From: a virus
Length of the DNA stretch: 64,000 nucleotides
Reading direction: 5' to 3' (one strand)
Virus record (IMG/VR): IMGVR_UViG_3300009001_000006
Coordinates: 49,833 to 113,832 of that record
Within the stretch, counting starts at the first letter, position 1; each line of letters begins with the position of its first letter. The position numbers were made by a program, and so were the translations under genes. The notes beneath the pieces are model-generated. The model did no database searches and was not told where the DNA came from. It saw nothing but the letters and a program-made list of their open reading frames with translations. Of this stretch, positions 8,534-19,100 are shown piece by piece.

Positions 8534-11500
8534 TTATTGATTTTCGTAAAAATTAGGCGGCGGAGTATAGCATTCTACTATATCCTCCCACATTAAACAA
8601 TCAGGGCCCTGTGTTTCAGACTTATGAACCAGGGCTTGATGCTTGCCTTCTTTATAACCTTTTAGTGTTTGTAAACACTCAAGATTACACCAGCAACTTG
8701 TTGGTGTCGGTATGGTTGGTTGAGATACGGCTGGGGTAGCTGTTGTTGTTGGACAGCAAACCTCATTAGGGTCTTTATATGCTCTGCTACTTTCTAGAAC
8801 AATATATCTATTATCATCATAATAAGCATATACTGTATCACATTTACAAAGCTCTATGCCTAAATAATCATATATTTTAATTTTTGCTTTTTCAATAGAT
8901 TTTTTAACATTCTTACCATCCTTATCCCAAATATCATAATATTCATAAAAACTTACCCCACCACCATCGGGATTAATTAATTCTGCCTCAACAACACCAT
9001 ATTTCGCTAAATTGCCTAGTAATCTTGCTACCACAATCTTATTAGCTGGCGGAGCTACCCAAACTCCTCTTTCTCTATCCCATCGTAAATCTATCGGACC
9101 AGCAGGCCATGTTTTAGGATTTTCTAGCCAATTTTTGAGGAATTTATCTTGTAGACCTTTTCTTCTAAATTTACCCTGCTCTGTTTCAGCTGCTGAGTCA
9201 ATAGCATTAGGTATGGGCTTTCCAGAAGTATCATAACCCCAAGCCTGTAAACTTAAAGGACCTCTTAAAATATTATACCTAAAGTTTTCAGATGCTTGTC
9301 TATTTCGTTCATCTTCGTCTAAATGTGTTAATTTATAATCTTCGTCAGTACCCCAACTAATAACATTGCAAATAAATCCTTTAAAGCTATTGTTTTGTCT
9401 GCCATCCCAATTATTCAACATTGCTTCAGAGGTTACGGCATTTAAATACTGTTGATGAACCGCTAGGTCATATGTTAATTCAGAGTCTAAAAGAAAGGGT
9501 GGAATTTCGTTTCTAGGTCTAGAATTGGGTGGTTTACCGGGCGTACTGTCCTCTGGTTTTTGTCCATACTCCATAATTCCACAATCATAATCCTGATACA
9601 TAGCTAGTCGTGGTAATTGATATTCATCGTCACCTTCTTGATTGGTGCTGATGGGTGTAAATATCAAATCCAAAGTAGAAATAGCATGTCTTTTAAAGGT
9701 ATTTTTTTTAACGTGTTCCCAGGTATATCCTTTTTCAAGCTCTAATTTAGGTCTATTTTTCAAAATATTACCGGTAGAAGCACTAGATCCACCACCTAGA
9801 TCTGGTGGTGGTATATATGGCTTACATGGTCTACAACCTCTTTCGAGGCCCTTCGAACCATCATGACAATCTGTGCCCCCACTAGCATTGGTATCTTTAC
9901 TTCTCATGAAAAATGAGCCAATTAATATTAAACCTGGACTTGTTCCAGAACCTTGTGTATTACCTCCACCATCATTTTGTGTAACTACCCCAGCAGTACC
10001 TGGTATCTGAAAACTTTGCGTAGATGCATCTTGCAGAGCCGTATCAGTGCTATTGATAAGTTTCTGTAATTCTAAACTTTGATCCTTGAAGAATTTATTA
10101 ATATAAGACATCGACTGATAGCTTTTAGACCACAAATCAGCCAATGCTCTACCAGGACTACCAAACTTTGGAGTATAAGTTTGAAAATTATAAGTAGTAG
10201 TATACCCACCTTCACCAATATTAATATTTATATCAGTAAGAGTAGCAGCATTAGTGCCGACCATATAGCCTATATTGTAAGATGGTAGGGCAGCAACAGT
10301 AACCGAGCCCTTTTCTTGTTTTTGCAATCCTCTAGGACCATCAGCAGCAATTAAATTGCCATACTGATTCATTCTTGCATAGCCATCGTCAAAACCATTT
10401 GTAAATTTCCATGGACACAATTCTTTATTATTTTCATATATCGTTCCACCAACAGGATTGCTCACAAAACTCCAAGGACCATAAACAAAAAGATTGCTTC
10501 TCATAGGAAGTATAAAATGATCTGGAACAACACATGGTCTATGGCTTTTTAAGACATTAAAAGCACTAGTGTTAGTAGGAGCACCATCATTTCGATCTTG
10601 GGGATCATCACAAAATATATCCTGTAAAGCCTCCATTCTTGACTGGTCAGTATTACCATCAAAAAGAGTCATCATAGCCACAGCGCCTTGGCTAATTAAA
10701 TTCTGATCACATAATTTACCATCTGCTTGTAATCTTAATCTTGGTGGCCCACTAACACTCACTCTAACATACTGCTTGCCATCGACTTGATAAATAGCCT
10801 CTGTTGTCGATGACTTTAGGTATAATGATTGAGCCTTGGTGTAAAAAGCCTCATCGCTACAACTACTAAGTTCAACCTCCCAGGTATTATCTAATTTATT
10901 GATATTTTTTCTTTCATCTATCTTAACAAAGGGGCCTATTCGATTGTCTGATTCATGAAATAAAAGAGTTTCTGGACCTATAGTAAGTCCCAATATTTGA
11001 TTTGCACCAGGATTAGGCCATCCACCAGCAGATGATGGCATATCAGAAGTGTAAAATAAACCACCAGGTTCTGCTTTTAAATTAAATGCTGGTTTATTGC
11101 CAAACTTATCTTTAATACAAATACCCGAATTCTGATCGCCAACCTGTACAAGATACTCTCTGCCATAATATTTATCATGAATATTTTTTAACCAATTAAA
11201 AGCTTCTTGTAGTTTAGGCATAATTTCTTTACGATTATTTCGCACCAATTGATTCATATGCTCATTAACGCTTTGAGCTGTACGATTCTCTGCGAAATTT
11301 GTTAAAAAGTCAGCAACATTATCTCTTAATTTTGCCATATCAAAACCCAAAGCACTCATAACCTTATAACCAAAAGTAAGCTGACCAGTACCAGCTTCTC
11401 CTACATACATGCACCATGTTTGATATGAAGCTGTAGCTAATAACTCTTTTTCTGTAAGCTCGAACGACGTAAAGTTATTGGCTATACCTAAAGCCTCGCA

Positions 11501-11614
11501 TATCATCGTACAATCATAATCTGCAATAAAAACCTGCTCAGGATCAGATAGATATACATTAAATCCTTGTGCTGTTAATCTTTCTCCAAAAAACATTTTA
11601 ACAGAGCATGCCAT
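8534..11614 (-). CDS. large tail-tip / virion structural protein
   Basis: 1026 residues; last gene of the 50-kb minus-strand late region. No family recognised. The central part has Gly/Ser-rich stretches and 'LWSKSYQSMSYINKFFKD'. Cysteines cluster near the C-terminus ('CCPTTT', 'CWCNLECLQTL'), a trait shared with the cysteine-rich proteins at 51-58 kb. Its place downstream of the tape measure and hub-like genes suggests a tail-tip or receptor-facing protein. The start is 3 bases after the previous stop. Confidence 0.75.
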   Translation of the reverse strand: MACSVKMFFGERLTAQGFNVYLSDPEQVFIADYDCTMICEALGIANNFTSFELTEKELLATASYQTWCMYVGEAGTGQLTFGYKVMSALGFDMAKLRDNVADFLTNFAENRTAQSVNEHMNQLVRNNRKEIMPKLQEAFNWLKNIHDKYYGREYLVQVGDQNSGICIKDKFGNKPAFNLKAEPGGLFYTSDMPSSAGGWPNPGANQILGLTIGPETLLFHESDNRIGPFVKIDERKNINKLDNTWEVELSSCSDEAFYTKAQSLYLKSSTTEAIYQVDGKQYVRVSVSGPPRLRLQADGKLCDQNLISQGAVAMMTLFDGNTDQSRMEALQDIFCDDPQDRNDGAPTNTSAFNVLKSHRPCVVPDHFILPMRSNLFVYGPWSFVSNPVGGTIYENNKELCPWKFTNGFDDGYARMNQYGNLIAADGPRGLQKQEKGSVTVAALPSYNIGYMVGTNAATLTDININIGEGGYTTTYNFQTYTPKFGSPGRALADLWSKSYQSMSYINKFFKDQSLELQKLINSTDTALQDASTQSFQIPGTAGVVTQNDGGGNTQGSGTSPGLILIGSFFMRSKDTNASGGTDCHDGSKGLERGCRPCKPYIPPPDLGGGSSASTGNILKNRPKLELEKGYTWEHVKKNTFKRHAISTLDLIFTPISTNQEGDDEYQLPRLAMYQDYDCGIMEYGQKPEDSTPGKPPNSRPRNEIPPFLLDSELTYDLAVHQQYLNAVTSEAMLNNWDGRQNNSFKGFICNVISWGTDEDYKLTHLDEDERNRQASENFRYNILRGPLSLQAWGYDTSGKPIPNAIDSAAETEQGKFRRKGLQDKFLKNWLENPKTWPAGPIDLRWDRERGVWVAPPANKIVVARLLGNLAKYGVVEAELINPDGGGVSFYEYYDIWDKDGKNVKKSIEKAKIKIYDYLGIELCKCDTVYAYYDDNRYIVLESSRAYKDPNEVCCPTTTATPAVSQPTIPTPTSCWCNLECLQTLKGYKEGKHQALVHKSETQGPDCLMWEDIVECYTPPPNFYENQ

Positions 11615-11617
11615 AAT

Positions 11618-12571
11618 TTATTGATCCTCCTGATTTAAAGAATTATCAACAGCAGGAGTGCTTTGTGTAATTTGATTTCCAACATAACCTAATCCTGTCA
11701 CCACAGGATCGTCTGGCACAGGTCTTACACCAGGTGTACCCGGCCGACCTTCACAATCACCCGCCTTATCTACATTAGTAAGATAATGTACATTTTCTCC
11801 TATTACAAATTTCTTACTAGGCTCATAAGCTGTTTCTTCACCATATCTATAATCTATAGTACCTGCACCGCCACAAGAACCGGCAGCTATACTATTTAAC
11901 AATGTTCTCAAAGCACCGCTAGGGGGTGCGATTTTTTTACTAATAGGCACAAACGTAAAGTAGCTACCAACAATTTGTACAAAAAAATCATAACCAGCTT
12001 CTTGGCATGCCTGATCAACAATATTTAAAACATTACTATGACTATCACTAATTCTAAGGTAAAATGGACATATGGCAATAATTTGAGATAAATCCATATA
12101 TAAAGTTCCGCCACAAACAGGTAATAGCACAGCCCTTTGGTTTAGTGCTTGTAAGACATAATTCATAGGAATGCCAGACTCATCCTTCAATGAATTCATA
12201 AAATCGCCACAATCAAAATTACAAATACTAGGCTCTAAAAGAGCTAAAACATTATATATATTAGGACTATTAATAGGACAATAATAATCATCTAATACTG
12301 CGATAACATTATTCAGGCTTTGTCTGCCATCCGTAAGTCTGACGTCCCACACTAATCCGCCAGAAGATTCCTGATATGTATGATCTGCTAATACACCGGT
12401 GAAAGAAAGCCCACCAACAGCTATGGTATATATGCAACCTAAAGACCCATTATAAGTGCCACAATCTCTTTGTTCTACTAGTTTTAAGGAAACGCTAGAC
12501 TCGTTACTACCGAAACCTAAATTACATGTGATACTAGCTATTTCGCAATTAAATGCTTTAGTAGAAGCCAT
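11618..12571 (-). CDS. tail tip / baseplate hub-like protein
   Basis: 317 residues; overlaps the end of the upstream gene by 14 bases. The N-terminal half has 'GLVWDVRLTDGRQSLNNV', a pattern reminiscent of tail-hub proteins. It is rich in cysteine (for example 'CNFDCGDF') and ends with a Pro-rich tail. A position two genes after the tape measure fits a distal tail component. The assignment rests on context and a weak motif. Confidence 0.6.
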   Translation of the reverse strand: MASTKAFNCEIASITCNLGFGSNESSVSLKLVEQRDCGTYNGSLGCIYTIAVGGLSFTGVLADHTYQESSGGLVWDVRLTDGRQSLNNVIAVLDDYYCPINSPNIYNVLALLEPSICNFDCGDFMNSLKDESGIPMNYVLQALNQRAVLLPVCGGTLYMDLSQIIAICPFYLRISDSHSNVLNIVDQACQEAGYDFFVQIVGSYFTFVPISKKIAPPSGALRTLLNSIAAGSCGGAGTIDYRYGEETAYEPSKKFVIGENVHYLTNVDKAGDCEGRPGTPGVRPVPDDPVVTGLGYVGNQITQSTPAVDNSLNQEDQ

Positions 12572-14498
12572 TTGGTTCTTTCTCTAGTATAATGGTGACT
12601 AAATCTTTTGATTTGTTGATAAAGAATTCCTGTTTTTTTGATAAGTATCCTTCGTGCCAAGATTCTATAGAATATTTGCCATAATCCAATTCTACAATAC
12701 CATATCCACAACCATCGATTTTATTTCCATCATCATCAATGATTTCATAACAAGCTTCAGATGGTGATATATTAATTAATACCCCGTTTGTAAATTCTGG
12801 TGATGTGAATAATAATTTACTTGGTGTTTTATCGTAAGTATTTAATGATTCTATAGGAATATCATAGGTTTTTGACATCATAGCTTGAGAATATTGTTGT
12901 TCTTCTTTAAATGATTTTAATATAGTGAATGCATAATATTCGCTATTTATATTTGTCTTATTATATTCAATAGCATAAATATATCTATCGTATACTTTAA
13001 TTTTATAATCCCCATGGGTCAAATCATTAATCCTTAAATAATTGTCCTTAATATCATAATATGATTTATTATCGTCTTTGTCTATTAATTCAGCTTTTAA
13101 AGAATTCTTATCTCCACCAGCAACATATAAATATATCTCACCAAGATTGTTATTAGATTTGGTGGTCAAACACCTAATATCAATTTGTTTAGACTTGTTG
13201 AGAAAATTTAAAACTTGCTCTGGATTATTAGGTAAAAAATTAATAATTGTTGATATATTTGGAGATATATAAAGACCGCTAGTTGTATAAGAGTACCTAA
13301 TAGTTTCTGTAATAGATTTATCTGTCTTTGTATCTGTTAAAGACACAATATCATCATTGTGAAATAAATATTCATAATTTTTATCTAATATAATAGATCC
13401 TATTAATAATTTATTTTGATTATTAAATGTCGTATCATGGTATAAGGTGATGTCTTCGTCGCCAATAGATAATACAGAAGTAGCTTGTGATATTCTGGTT
13501 AATCCAGGACTAATATAAAAATACATATAATCTAGACCATCAATACTTACAGTATCAAAGTCTAATACTATATTTTGCTCTGTTTTTTGTTTTTTGTGCT
13601 CTAAGACAATTTTATTCGATTTTAATTTTTTGTGGAAGTCTTTTATTTTATTTTTTTCTAGTGGTATTAATAAAAGATTATAAAGCTTTTGTGTTGTTTC
13701 TTCAGGAAAATAAGATTCGCTACGGTAGTCTGCAGAAATTTTTGTATTAACTAAAATATTAGATGGCTCAGATATGAAAAAATCCTTATATATCTTACAG
13801 TTATTAGAGTCTGTAACAATTAATGTATAATAATTAGACTTGAGTTTATTTTTAATAGAGTTTTTATTAACAACAATAGGTTTGCTATCATCCTGTATAA
13901 ACCAAGCTATAGAATATGGGGCTTTACCACCAGATATTGTACATTCAACATTTTCTGATGTTCCGCCATTATATTTAATGGGCTCCCATTGTAATTCTAC
14001 TTTTAAATAGTCTATTTTTTTACTAATATTTTTACGCTCAACCATACAACCCAAACTATCTTTAATAGTAATATCATATGTATGATCGGCTTTAATCTCA
14101 TCAACTATATTATTATCATTAGTAGTAATATTTTTACCGTTTATAGACACAGCATATGGTGATTTACCACCAGACCACATAATATTTAGATCACCAATAT
14201 CGTTTTTACAATATAAACCGTCTATTTGCACTAAATCAATAGAAAGTATATCTGGACACTCTATTTCTATGCTTTCTATATAATCTTGTTTATTATCTAT
14301 ATCATAGATATTGACTTCATACAGACCGCACCCTAAATTTGATACTGTTTTACCATGGTTAGTAACTTTAGCATCTGGCGGAAGATTTTTCCATGTTATA
14401 GATAAATTTTTATTGTCCGTAAGATCTATAATATCAATTCCACCATTAGTATTAGATGTACATTCTGGAGTATATAAATCTATCTTATATTTTTTCAT
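12558..14498 (-). CDS. tail protein with SprB-like / Ig-like repeats
   Basis: 646 residues. At least two tandem beta modules in the N-terminal third follow the pattern 'GGxxPYxI...D.G.Y...VTDSxxC': 'SGGKSPYAVSINGK' with 'KDSLGCMVER', and 'SGGKAPYSIAWFIQ' with 'VTDSNNCKIYKDF'. This is the signature of SprB/PKD-like adhesion repeats. The C-terminal part is beta-rich with no family recognised. Probably a receptor- or glycan-binding tail-tip component. Confidence 0.7.
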   Translation of the reverse strand: MKKYKIDLYTPECTSNTNGGIDIIDLTDNKNLSITWKNLPPDAKVTNHGKTVSNLGCGLYEVNIYDIDNKQDYIESIEIECPDILSIDLVQIDGLYCKNDIGDLNIMWSGGKSPYAVSINGKNITTNDNNIVDEIKADHTYDITIKDSLGCMVERKNISKKIDYLKVELQWEPIKYNGGTSENVECTISGGKAPYSIAWFIQDDSKPIVVNKNSIKNKLKSNYYTLIVTDSNNCKIYKDFFISEPSNILVNTKISADYRSESYFPEETTQKLYNLLLIPLEKNKIKDFHKKLKSNKIVLEHKKQKTEQNIVLDFDTVSIDGLDYMYFYISPGLTRISQATSVLSIGDEDITLYHDTTFNNQNKLLIGSIILDKNYEYLFHNDDIVSLTDTKTDKSITETIRYSYTTSGLYISPNISTIINFLPNNPEQVLNFLNKSKQIDIRCLTTKSNNNLGEIYLYVAGGDKNSLKAELIDKDDNKSYYDIKDNYLRINDLTHGDYKIKVYDRYIYAIEYNKTNINSEYYAFTILKSFKEEQQYSQAMMSKTYDIPIESLNTYDKTPSKLLFTSPEFTNGVLINISPSEACYEIIDDDGNKIDGCGYGIVELDYGKYSIESWHEGYLSKKQEFFINKSKDLVTIILEKEPNGFY

Positions 14499-14515
14499 TC
14501 CTATTTATATCCTTA

Positions 14516-16114
14516 TTAACAATTGCTTGGTTTTGTCCATTCCTTTGTTACTCTAAAAGAACCAGTATTGGTTTTTGTGGTATTATAACTAGTCAAGTAC
14601 CAACCACCAGCGCCTTCTTCAGATCCCTTTTGATCAGCTATGCCAACGGCACAGTTTGTAAGATATCTTTCCTCACAGCCAGTGTCATCTACAGTAACAC
14701 TAACTGTTACAGATACTGTTTCTTTGGTGGTTGTGCCTAAATTTTGTAAAAGTGGCGCTCCCCTAAAAGGTATTGTAAATTCTGCAAAAATATTCGTAGG
14801 GTAAGTATGAGATATCTCTACCTCTGTTTTCGCAGCTCCTGGTATGCTACAATTTTTTGCTGTTGAATATTCATGACTAAAAGATACTGTACCCTGGCCA
14901 AAATTTCTAGTAACACTTTTATTAACTTCCCTTAAAGTACATTCAGCTGGTGGTACAATCGGTTCACAAACACCCAACAAACCCCCACTAGTGCAATCTC
15001 CAGTGTCATTTAAAGCCTGTTCTAAATACTGGGTAGCTATACCTAAGAAACTATTTTTAATACTACCATACACGCCATCAGCAGCACCAACCCTATCGGC
15101 ACTCATACTATGAAAAGCACCATTAGTGATTATAGTATTAAAATCATGACTATACAAACCCTCTACGGTGCCGGATACAGTAACTATTCTTCCTACTTGA
15201 GTACTGTCGGCTCTAGAATCAACAGTAATATCTATAAACGCATTAGGATGTGTACAGCCAGCTGGTCTCATAATAACATCGCCAGATACTGTCATAGTTC
15301 CATTTATAGGATCAGCATCCACACTTCTTACATGAAGTTGTTTACTACCACTATGATAAGTGTTCAGCGCATTAGTTAATGATGATGGACTAGCTAAACC
15401 GCTAGCAATATTACCATTTTGAATTTGCCCTATTCTTCTTTTAATTACTTCTTCAGCAGCTTCGATACCAGTTTTTTGACTTAGCTGACCTTTACATCCG
15501 ACACTGCCACCAGTAGCACTAATATTAAAACTATATTTAGCATGAGCTTTACCAGCTTTAATAGAGCTAACCTGATCTACCGCAAAACCATCATTATCTA
15601 CATTAAGAGTAACGCTTTCGGTAATATCTTTAATAATTTCACCAGAAGTAACATAACTACCAGCACTAGCATTAGGCCTTACGGCAAGCTGGCCGTTATT
15701 GTGATACATTTCTAATTCGATGTTGTATGTAGCGAGTTGAGTCCATGTTGGATCTGGGCCTTCATCTACACTAACAGATCTAACAGTACCATAACCATTT
15801 ACTAATACGGCACCACCACAATTAATATTAACTTGAACACAATCACCCACCCTACCTATACCTTCTATAATAGCTTTAGCTTGACTGCTTACATCACTAA
15901 ATCCACCAGCAGTTGCAGTATAAACTGTTCCATTAAGAGATACTGTTAAAACACCTCCAACAACAAGCTCACCAATTCTGTACTGATCTGTAGAAAGACT
16001 TACAAAAGGAGCAGGATTTAGACCTTGACCATTTACAGATATAGTGGCTCCACCAGCTGGTACATTTTGTGTTGATACAGTCTGAACGGTTGTTTTTTCA
16101 TCTCTAATTTTCAT
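14516..16114 (-). CDS. tail protein downstream of tape measure
   Basis: 532 residues, starting 23 bases after the tape measure stop. Beta-rich and Thr/Val/Gly-rich, with short helical segments ('TGIEAAEEVIKRRIGQIQNG', 'SFLGIATQYLEQAL'). Its place directly after the tape measure is where distal-tail proteins sit in siphoviruses. No family motif recognised; the distal-tail role is inferred from gene order. Confidence 0.65.
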   Translation of the reverse strand: MKIRDEKTTVQTVSTQNVPAGGATISVNGQGLNPAPFVSLSTDQYRIGELVVGGVLTVSLNGTVYTATAGGFSDVSSQAKAIIEGIGRVGDCVQVNINCGGAVLVNGYGTVRSVSVDEGPDPTWTQLATYNIELEMYHNNGQLAVRPNASAGSYVTSGEIIKDITESVTLNVDNDGFAVDQVSSIKAGKAHAKYSFNISATGGSVGCKGQLSQKTGIEAAEEVIKRRIGQIQNGNIASGLASPSSLTNALNTYHSGSKQLHVRSVDADPINGTMTVSGDVIMRPAGCTHPNAFIDITVDSRADSTQVGRIVTVSGTVEGLYSHDFNTIITNGAFHSMSADRVGAADGVYGSIKNSFLGIATQYLEQALNDTGDCTSGGLLGVCEPIVPPAECTLREVNKSVTRNFGQGTVSFSHEYSTAKNCSIPGAAKTEVEISHTYPTNIFAEFTIPFRGAPLLQNLGTTTKETVSVTVSVTVDDTGCEERYLTNCAVGIADQKGSEEGAGGWYLTSYNTTKTNTGSFRVTKEWTKPSNC

Positions 16115-16137
16115 AACAAATATTATTCCTTATGAGT

Positions 16138-19100
16138 TTACGCTATTCTACCCAATGTTGTCAATGCTTGTAATTTTGTTTGTAAAGCCTCGGCAATTTG
16201 GCGCTTATCTTCTTCACTTAATTTATAGTTACTATCTTGTGGTGCTATTAGTTCTACTCTAATAGTATCACTATTAACATTAATAGTATCTGGAATATTA
16301 GGTCCTTTAATCTCAATATTTTTCAATCCATTCAGAGCGTTCACAAGTTTATCAACATGATTACCAAAATTATTAACAGGTCCGCCAAGAGCAGGAAATA
16401 CTCTGGCTAAATTATTAATTAGTCCACCAAAAGCACTAGTTTCGCTATTAAAGTTTCTGATAAATGTATTAAATACACTTTCTGCACCAGACATATCCAA
16501 ACCTAAGGCTCCGCCAACCATTCGCCCCATAGAACTTAGGCCACCATCAAAATAGTTCCTAGCTTGTATTACACCGCCAGATCTAGCATAGGTTGCTCCC
16601 CCCATATGAGTTGGCATTGACCCATTATTAATAGATTTAAGCAACGGTAAGTGTTTTTGCGTAGCGGCCCTATTAACCACAAACTCTCCCGGAGTAAGCA
16701 TAGCAGGAACAGTATCTGTTCCCTTTGGCTGATAGTTTACAAGTGTAGAGCCGCCACCGCTAAGATAATTTGGTATTGAACCACCCCTAGCTCTTTTAAC
16801 AGGTTCTTGCATTTGTATTTCTTTTTGGCTTACAATAAATTCTTTATTATCAAAAGGAGTAGGTGCCCCAATTAAGCCTCTAAATTCTTGTTGACCCTTA
16901 CCACCCTTACCAGATTCTGTTAATATGCCACCACCCTCAAGTATCATATTATAAGGATCTTTACCAGGAGCTAAGGCAGCTTGATACTTATCTAGAAATC
17001 CATTGGCACTAATCTGTTTGCCGCCAATAGTAAAGCTACCAGCTTTAGTTTGGGTGTCAGAAATAACACCAGCAGCATTTTCATCAATAATTCTAGCAGT
17101 AGTCTGATCGCCCTTCACAAAGTAATTCTTTAAAGAATCCCATAATGTATATATAGGCTTTAATTTTAATATGCTACTATCTAAATCTTTTTCATATTTA
17201 CCGTATATGGGATCTTGCAAAGTTGACGCAAAATCAAAATCTTTTACATAATCTAATCTAGCCTGTCTATTTGTAATACCTAATCTTTGACCAAAATTTA
17301 ATGCACTGGCTAGCAATCCAAGGATAGTGGTTTTCTTTGTTGTTTCTCCAGATAAATCAGTAAATCTATCTCTATCTTGTGCTGATATTTCAGTGCTACC
17401 AGCAGATGCGAAAAGATTAGCAATACCAGCGGCTTGTTTGGCTCCTCCGGTTCCTGCGCCGCTTAAAGCCCTATTAACAGCATATGTTTTACCCGCTCTA
17501 ATTCTTTTGATACTATTTCTATCAGTTAGTACGGTTTCCCTAAGCGCATCACCTGCCATATTGATACCAAGTCTTCTAGCTACTGTATCAAAACCATCAG
17601 CTGATGTAATGCCACCGAACTCGTAATCAAAATTATCTTTAATAAATTTGGGTACCTGACCGTTGATAGCATTTCTGTATTTTTTGATACGCTGCTCTTC
17701 AGTGCCAACTCCAGGTCCAAATCTTGGGAAATTTAATGGAGCGAAACCAGGATTAGCTCTGCCATAAATGCCACGATTCATTTGTGCGGTATATTTTTCT
17801 AATGCTCCAGCTATATCTTCCCATGAGCCAACTTTATCTTGAGGCAGTGATTCTGCTTCTTTACCCTTTTGCTTGGATATATCTTGAAGTCTTTTTCGTG
17901 TTTTATTTAAAAATGCCTGTTCATATTGTTTACCAAAATCTCTATTAAATGAATTAGCGGCACCAGTTACACTCCATAAACCAAATTTACTAGCAATAGT
18001 ATCACCAAGCTCGTCGGTAACTCCTACATTATACATGTTCTTGAGGGTGTCTAGCATCCAACCAGGATCAGCAACATCGCTATCTAATAATTGTATAGCA
18101 TCAGGATTAATACCTTTAAGCCAGTTATCCATATCAGATTCTGTTTGTGGTATTGGGTTAGCACCAGGAATACCAAGAGACTGACCATAATTCTTTAATA
18201 ATTTTTGAATATTATTATTAACAGTTGTGGTATAAGGATTCATTACTTCTTCAAGATTTAGCCCTGGTTTTCCATACAACATATCATCATCCATTTGCTT
18301 AAATGGATTAATTCTAGTTCCACCAAAAGAAGCGTTAGCTGGGTGGTTGAACAATACATATTGTAGAGTTCGTAAACCAAGAGTATCATTACCACCTATT
18401 CTTTGTTCTGGATCGTTACCTAGTTCTTCTCTGAATTTCCATCTTTTCTGAAGAAATTCAAATTCTAAATACTTATCATCATAATTGTCTTTATCTTTAT
18501 AGTATTTGTCCCATTCTTTATGTTTAGCTTTAAGTTCAGATCTCCTATCAGCTTCTTTTTGTAGGTAACCCTTAAGTTGTGCTGGTGTACTAGCTCCAGA
18601 CTGAGCTTCATACTTAGACATCATCTTGTTAATATCTGCTGCTGTTTGTTTCTTTTGTTTCTCTGTAGCTTTACCTTGACTGCTTTTTGACATCCATTCT
18701 GCATTAGCGGCTTTCATCATCATATCTGCTTTTAAAGCTTCTGATTCATCATCTACTTGTTGTTTAGTAGCAGCAATACTTAATAAACCAGCTTTGATAG
18801 GTTCGTCACTAACGCCTTTTACAGGACCGAAGGTTCTGGTATAGTCTAGTTTGGTATTATTAAATTTATTTAGTAATGTAGAATCACTTTCTGTTCCCTC
18901 ATCTTTAGCCGTTTGTAAAGCTTGAAATCTTTGTTGAAATCCAGCAAGCAGTTGAGCATTACTGGTGACTGTTGTGCCTTGTTGTTGTTGAACCAACAAC
19001 TCCTGAAGACGAACATTATCGTCGATAACGCTGTCTTTTAGCATAGCCTTTTCTAAATCATTAGGCTCTACCGATTTAGGTTTTGTTGGAGGCTCAAGAT

